From positions 248,001 to 312,000 of the forward strand of contig RXJH01000003.1 in the NCBI GenBank assembly GCA_003987725.1: a DNA stretch of 64,000 bases, in the 5' to 3' direction. The stretch comes from Hyphomicrobium sp. (GTDB lineage Bacteria > Pseudomonadota > Alphaproteobacteria > Rhizobiales > Hyphomicrobiaceae). The notes beneath the pieces were generated by a model. That model was not told where the DNA came from and made no database searches. It was given only the letters and a program-made list of their open reading frames with translations. Position numbers and translations under genes: made by a program. Shown here piece after piece: positions 60,357 to 64,000 of this stretch (position 1 is the stretch's first letter; every line of letters begins with the position of its first letter).

Positions 60357-62014
60357 GTCCCGCATGGTGCCAGCGTCGGCGGTTCGCAGTGACTTTTTTT
60401 TGGCTTCTCGTTAATCGCCTCGAGATCGGCGAGCGTGATGAAAGTGCGCTTCTGCAGCGCCGGATTCGCGTTCGGATAATCCGTGCGGTAATGGCCGCCC
60501 CGGCTTTCCTTGCGAAGCAGCGCCGCAGCCGTGATCAACTGGGCGGCAAGGAGCATGTTTGAGAGAACCCGGTCATTCACGACGGCTGCGCTCAACACTT
60601 TGAGTTCCGAAAGGGCCGTCTTCAGCCCCTTTCCGGAACGTTGAACACCGGCATACCTGGTCATGATCGCCCGCAACCGGTCTATCGCCTCTCGCCGCGA
60701 AGCGGTATCGGCCGCGCGGCCGCTGCCGGGAATGCGATGCGGCACGACGAAGTGGCCAACGCGGTCATGTGGAAGAAGGCCGCGAACGTCGTTTGCGACG
60801 CGCGCACCGAAGACGACGGCCTCGAGCAGCGAATTCGACGCCAACCGGTTGGCGCCGTGAAGGCCGGTCGAGGCAACTTCGCCCACAGCCCAAAGGCCCG
60901 TAAGACTCGTCCGCCCATTCGCATCGGCCGCGATGCCGCCCATGTGATAATGCTCAGCCGGCGCAACGGGGATCAGATCCTTCGATGGGTCGATGCCGGC
61001 GCGCTGGCAATGCCCCCAGACGGTCGGGTATTCCTTTTCGAAGTCGGCGATCGCCGTGCGGCAATCGAGAAATACGCCGCGTCCCGCATTGAGCTCATTG
61101 TAAACGGCACGCGCAACGACATCGCGTGGCGCAAGTTCGCCGCGTGGATCGATCGCCAGCATGAAGCGTTCGCCGTTCGAGTTGACGAGCGTCGCGCCTT
61201 CGCCACGCAGCGCTTCCGTCGCGAGCGGGGCGGGATCAATGCCGGCATCGATGGCGGTCGGATGAAATTGCACGAACTCCGGGTCCGCGATCACCGCGCC
61301 AGCGCGCGCCGCCATGGCGAGAGCTTCGCCCTTCGCATAGGAGGGGTTGGTCGTCAGCGCGAACAACGCTCCGACGCCGCCCGTCGCCACCACGACTGCG
61401 GCCGCTGGAACGAACGCGTAGCGGCCATTGCCGAGAGCCGTCGGCCGGATCAGCCGGACGCCTTCGACCCGATCGTTGGCAACGATGAGATCGTCGGCTT
61501 CATATCCTTCGAGCACCCGTATCGACGGCGTCGCGCGCACGGCGGCTATAAGCGCCTGCATGATCGCCGCGCCGGCTGCGTCTCCCGACACGCGAACGAC
61601 GCGCTTTTCGGAATGAGCGGCTTCCTTTGAAAGAATATAGTGCCCTTCGAGGTCCCGATCGAACGGCACGCCATAGGCGAGAAGATCGCGGATACGGTCC
61701 GGGCCTTCCTCGGCGACGAGCTGCGCGATATCGGGATCGACGATGCCCGCACCCGCTTCGATGGTGTCGGCGGCATGTTTTGCCGTGCTGTCGCCTTCGC
61801 CGACCGCAGCGGCGATACCACCCTGAGCCCACATGCTCGACGCGCCTTCGCCGAGCGGTGCGGCCGCGATGACGGTCACCGGCAGCGGCGCAAGCTTCAG
61901 CGCCGTGAAAAGTCCCGCGAGTCCGGCGCCGATGATCACCACGTCGCCGGGGCCGGGCTCGCCTGTAAAGCCGCTGAACTTGGTAGCGGCGCGACGCTTC
62001 GTCGATGCAGCCAT
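60353..62014 (-). CDS. nadB: L-aspartate oxidase
   Basis: 553 residues from ATG 62014, eight bases after GGAGGG. FAD-binding V-I-I-G-A-G-L-A-G-L near residue 30, S-S-M-W-A-Q-G-G-I-A-A-A, the active-site R in T-L-V-N-S-N-G-E-R-F, H-Y-H-M-G-G-I and S-N-S-L-L-E-A-V-V-F-G. It oxidises aspartate to iminoaspartate for quinolinate synthesis. It follows nadA by 39 bases and overlaps nadC by four. Confidence 0.96.
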   Translation of the reverse strand: MAASTKRRAATKFSGFTGEPGPGDVVIIGAGLAGLFTALKLAPLPVTVIAAAPLGEGASSMWAQGGIAAAVGEGDSTAKHAADTIEAGAGIVDPDIAQLVAEEGPDRIRDLLAYGVPFDRDLEGHYILSKEAAHSEKRVVRVSGDAAGAAIMQALIAAVRATPSIRVLEGYEADDLIVANDRVEGVRLIRPTALGNGRYAFVPAAAVVVATGGVGALFALTTNPSYAKGEALAMAARAGAVIADPEFVQFHPTAIDAGIDPAPLATEALRGEGATLVNSNGERFMLAIDPRGELAPRDVVARAVYNELNAGRGVFLDCRTAIADFEKEYPTVWGHCQRAGIDPSKDLIPVAPAEHYHMGGIAADANGRTSLTGLWAVGEVASTGLHGANRLASNSLLEAVVFGARVANDVRGLLPHDRVGHFVVPHRIPGSGRAADTASRREAIDRLRAIMTRYAGVQRSGKGLKTALSELKVLSAAVVNDRVLSNMLLAAQLITAAALLRKESRGGHYRTDYPNANPALQKRTFITLADLEAINEKPKKSHCEPPTLAPCGT

Positions 62015-62053
62015 AAGTTTGCCCTCCCAGGGGCTGGTGGTCCCCAAGAGTTC

Positions 62054-63112
62054 TTAGTTGGTCAGGTTGACCATGCGTTCGACTGCCCGGCGGGCGCGTT
62101 CGGCGACATCCGGATCGATGGTAACCTCATGCTGCATGTGCACAAGGCTCTCGTAGATATTCTCGAGGCTGATGCGCTTCATGTGCGGGCAAAGATTGCA
62201 CGGCCGGATGAACTCGACGTCCGGAACCTCGACCGCGACGTTCGACGCCATCGAGCATTCGGTGACGAGCATGACCTTGGCCGGGCGCTTCTCTTTCACC
62301 CAGTGAATCATGGCGCCCGTCGAGCCCGTGAAGTCTGCGGCCTCGATAACGTCAGGCGGGCATTCGGGATGCGCAATGATCTTGAGACCGGGTTCATCCT
62401 CCCGCATGGCGCGAAGCTCTTCGCCGGTGAAACGCTCGTGCACCTCGCACGCGCCCTTCCACGCGATGACTTGGACCTTCGTCTGCGATTGCACCCATCT
62501 CGCCAGATACTGATCGGGTATGCAGAGAACCCTCGGCACGCCGAGGCTCTCAACGACCTGGACGGCGTTGGAGGATGTGCAGGTGATATCGCATTCGGCT
62601 TTCACCGCCGCCGAGGTATTCACGTAGGTGACGACCGGCACGCCGGGATAGGCCTCGCGCAGCATGCGAACGTCCTCAGGCGTGATCGACGACGCGAGCG
62701 AACAGCCCGCCCGCACGTCCGGGATGAGAACGGTTTTTTCCGGCGAGAGCAGCTTCGACGTCTCAGCCATGAAGTGGACGCCAGCCTGCACGATGACCTT
62801 GGCGTTGGTCCGGGCGGCTTCCTTCGCGAGCTGCAGTGAATCGCCGCGGAAATCCGCCACGCAATGGAAGATCTCCGGCGTCATGTAGTTGTGCGCGAGG
62901 ATGACCGCATCGCGCTGCACCTTGAGTGCGTTTATCGACTTGATAAGCGGCGCATAATGCGGCCACTCCATCGGCGTGATGATATGCTTCACGCGGGCAT
63001 AAAGGGGGGCCATCTCCGCCTCGAGAGCGGGTGACCACGCGAAGGCTTCAGGTGTTTTGGCGCTTGGCCGGGGTTTAGCCGGTTTCGCCAGACTTGAAAC
63101 CAAAGCAGACAT
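62054..63112 (-). CDS. nadA: Quinolinate synthase A
   Basis: 352 residues from ATG 63112; the open frame begins further upstream, but the extended leader would cross the operator and lacks homology. I-L-A-H-N-Y-M near residue 75, the [4Fe-4S] cysteines in [15 protein letters not shown] and R-P-C-N-L-C-P-H-M, and P-E-C-P-P all match NadA. It condenses iminoaspartate with dihydroxyacetone phosphate to quinolinate. First gene of the NAD operon, with two palindromic operators upstream. Confidence 0.95.
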   Translation of the reverse strand: MSALVSSLAKPAKPRPSAKTPEAFAWSPALEAEMAPLYARVKHIITPMEWPHYAPLIKSINALKVQRDAVILAHNYMTPEIFHCVADFRGDSLQLAKEAARTNAKVIVQAGVHFMAETSKLLSPEKTVLIPDVRAGCSLASSITPEDVRMLREAYPGVPVVTYVNTSAAVKAECDITCTSSNAVQVVESLGVPRVLCIPDQYLARWVQSQTKVQVIAWKGACEVHERFTGEELRAMREDEPGLKIIAHPECPPDVIEAADFTGSTGAMIHWVKEKRPAKVMLVTECSMASNVAVEVPDVEFIRPCNLCPHMKRISLENIYESLVHMQHEVTIDPDVAERARRAVERMVNLTN

Positions 63113-63128
63113 TCTCTTCGCCCTCCAT

Positions 63129-63149
63129 ATATGCTCGAAACGAGCATAT
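63129..63149. promoter_or_regulatory. Palindromic operator 1 upstream of nadA (probable NadQ site)
   Basis: Perfect 21-bp palindrome: ATATGCTCG, AAA, CGAGCATAT. It lies 17 bases before the nadA ATG, covering the promoter or leader. The same TGCTCG-N3-CGAGCA core recurs at 63201-63215. Confidence 0.75.
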
Positions 63150-63198
63150 TCGGGGTGTGAAACCCAACGGCAAACGTGCCGTTCACACCACGCCCTCA

Positions 63199-63217
63199 AA
63201 TGCTCGACACGAGCATT
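63199..63217. promoter_or_regulatory. Palindromic operator 2 upstream of nadA
   Basis: Perfect 19-bp palindrome AATGCTCG-ACA-CGAGCATT. Its centre is 69 bp from that of operator 1, compatible with cooperative binding or looping by the regulator encoded next door. Confidence 0.75.
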
Positions 63218-63254
63218 CCTGATGACATTTAAAATAATAGATGTGCGAACAAAT

Positions 63255-63282
63255 TTCCAGGGCGGTGGTTCCCGCCCTGGAA
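63255..63282 (-). terminator. Terminator-like hairpin after the NadQ-type gene
   Basis: Perfect 11-bp stem TTCCAGGGCGG (63255-63265) with CCGCCCTGGAA (63272-63282), six-base loop. Read on the minus strand, it is followed by AATTTGTT, a weak T-run. It lies 15 bases after the regulator's stop codon. Confidence 0.6.
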
Positions 63283-63297
63283 TTTAGTCGATGCCGA

Positions 63298-64000
63298 TTA
63301 GCTTCGGCTCGGAGGCGCTGACACCCTGACGCCAGGTGCCGGGCGCTCGAGGAGGACTTCGCGGCGGAAACGGAAAAGTTTCGCCGGACGTCCACCCGTT
63401 CGCGTTTTGACTTCTCCGGTCGGCTCGACAAGGCCCGCACCTTCGACGAGACGACGGAAGTTTTGCTTGTGCAGATGCGGACCAAGAATGGCTTCGACGG
63501 TCTTCTGAAGCTCGTAGAGTGTGAACTCGTCGGGCATCAATTCGAAGACCACGGGCCGGTACTTGATCTTGGCGCGCGTACGGCTGATGGCCGTCGCCAG
63601 TATCCGCCGGTGATCGGACTGCATCGGCAAACCGAGTTTGGGCCTGTCGGTCCACTCTGCGGCGCCGGGCCTTCCGTCCCGGACGGCTTCGTCGGCAAGA
63701 CCCGCTTCGTAGAGAAGCTCGAACCGTTCGAGAACCTTCTCTTCGTCCCAGGCGGTGCCATCGAGGCCAAAGCAGATACGTGCGCGATCGCCACGAGCGA
63801 TCGATGGTTGAGTGCTCGTCGCGAGCGCAGGCTTCTCGGCCCACGCTTTGAGGCGAGGTTCAATGTCCCGGGCGATTATTTCGGGGCGCCCGCGACGCCA
63901 GTCTTCCCAAGGAAAATATTGGTACCAACTCCGCCAGAGACCATTGGTTAATCCATGGTGTCCGACAGCCTGCGTCAATGCGAGGTAACCGATGGAAACA
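63298..64000 (-). CDS. NadQ-type transcriptional regulator of NAD synthesis, 5' end beyond the window
   Basis: The frame stays open to the window edge, so the N-terminus is missing; a TTG at 63978 is an in-frame possibility but the sequence continues coherently upstream of it (S-I-G-Y-L-A-L-T-Q-A-V-G-H-H). About 233 residues are visible. L-T-Q-A-V-G-H-H-G-L-T-N-G-L-W-R-S-W-Y is the opening I associate with alphaproteobacterial NadQ / COG4111-type proteins, a NUDIX-like regulator with a winged-helix C-terminus (F-T-L-Y-E-L-Q-K-T-V-E-A-I-L-G ... G-R-P-A-K-L-F-R-F). Position beside nadABC and the shared palindromes support it as their repressor. Confidence 0.75.
   Translation of the reverse strand, partial: VSIGYLALTQAVGHHGLTNGLWRSWYQYFPWEDWRRGRPEIIARDIEPRLKAWAEKPALATSTQPSIARGDRARICFGLDGTAWDEEKVLERFELLYEAGLADEAVRDGRPGAAEWTDRPKLGLPMQSDHRRILATAISRTRAKIKYRPVVFELMPDEFTLYELQKTVEAILGPHLHKQNFRRLVEGAGLVEPTGEVKTRTGGRPAKLFRFRREVLLERPAPGVRVSAPPSRS

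Noticed and set aside
61640-62839. 399-residue plus-strand frame across nadB and nadA
   Set aside because: Runs antisense through two genes and their junction; arginine-rich shadow.
1-64000. CRISPR array, prophage, rRNA operon or secretion-system cluster
   Set aside because: No regularly spaced repeats, phage structural genes, rRNA or secretion gene sets were seen anywhere in the window.

Overview
The window reads as the chromosome of a high-GC, free-living alphaproteobacterium of the Hyphomicrobiales. I favour a Hyphomicrobium-like genus, but that is inference from gene families and order. Supporting features are the order DUF6476-like gene / rluD / rpoH, the run uvrC - pgsA - moaD - moaE, a NadQ-type regulator beside nadABC, porins with an alphaproteobacterial N-terminal signature, FixJ-type signalling and pyruvate phosphate dikinase.

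Layout. 1-5.3 kb: end of an adaptor gene, an HAE1-type RND pump and a porin. 5.7-8.6 kb: two tandem four-cysteine secreted peptides meeting a FixJ-type regulator and its MASE1 histidine kinase. 8.9-16.9 kb: a second tripartite RND efflux operon (pump, adaptor, outer-membrane factor), a TPR protein and a beta-barrel-like protein. 17-34.4 kb: a segment of about 17.5 kb bounded by a perfect 26-bp direct repeat. One repeat copy is the 3' end of a tRNA-Glu(CTC) gene, and the other is a detached tRNA 3' fragment. Inside lies a complete nitrate assimilation cluster: nasT and nasS regulators, a possible sigma-54 promoter and a leader terminator, an MFS nitrate/nitrite transporter, nirB, nirD, nasA, a porin and cobA. 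It is followed by a DUF1800/DUF1501 pair and a TetR regulator with a TetX-like flavin monooxygenase. A 109-bp repeat (86% identical) lies just inside the left end and again between the nitrate block and the second block. I see no integrase.

34.6-52.8 kb is housekeeping: rluD, rpoH, a lipid kinase, an AmiC-type amidase, moaE/moaD, pgsA, a large MscS channel, uvrC, two paralogous glucosaminidase-domain proteins, a FolM-like reductase and a TorF-like porin. 53-64 kb: an uncharacterised membrane-anchored protein, RNase T2, an M20 peptidase, ppdK, and nadA-nadB-nadC with two palindromic operators next to a partial nadQ-type regulator.

How the genes work together. Nitrate enters through the porin and MFS carrier and is reduced by NasA to nitrite, then by NirBD to ammonium. 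CobA supplies a siroheme precursor. NasS/NasT probably control read-through of the terminator ahead of the transporter gene. The most notable feature is this nitrate cluster packaged as an apparent tRNA-Glu-borne island with a repeat-marked internal joint.
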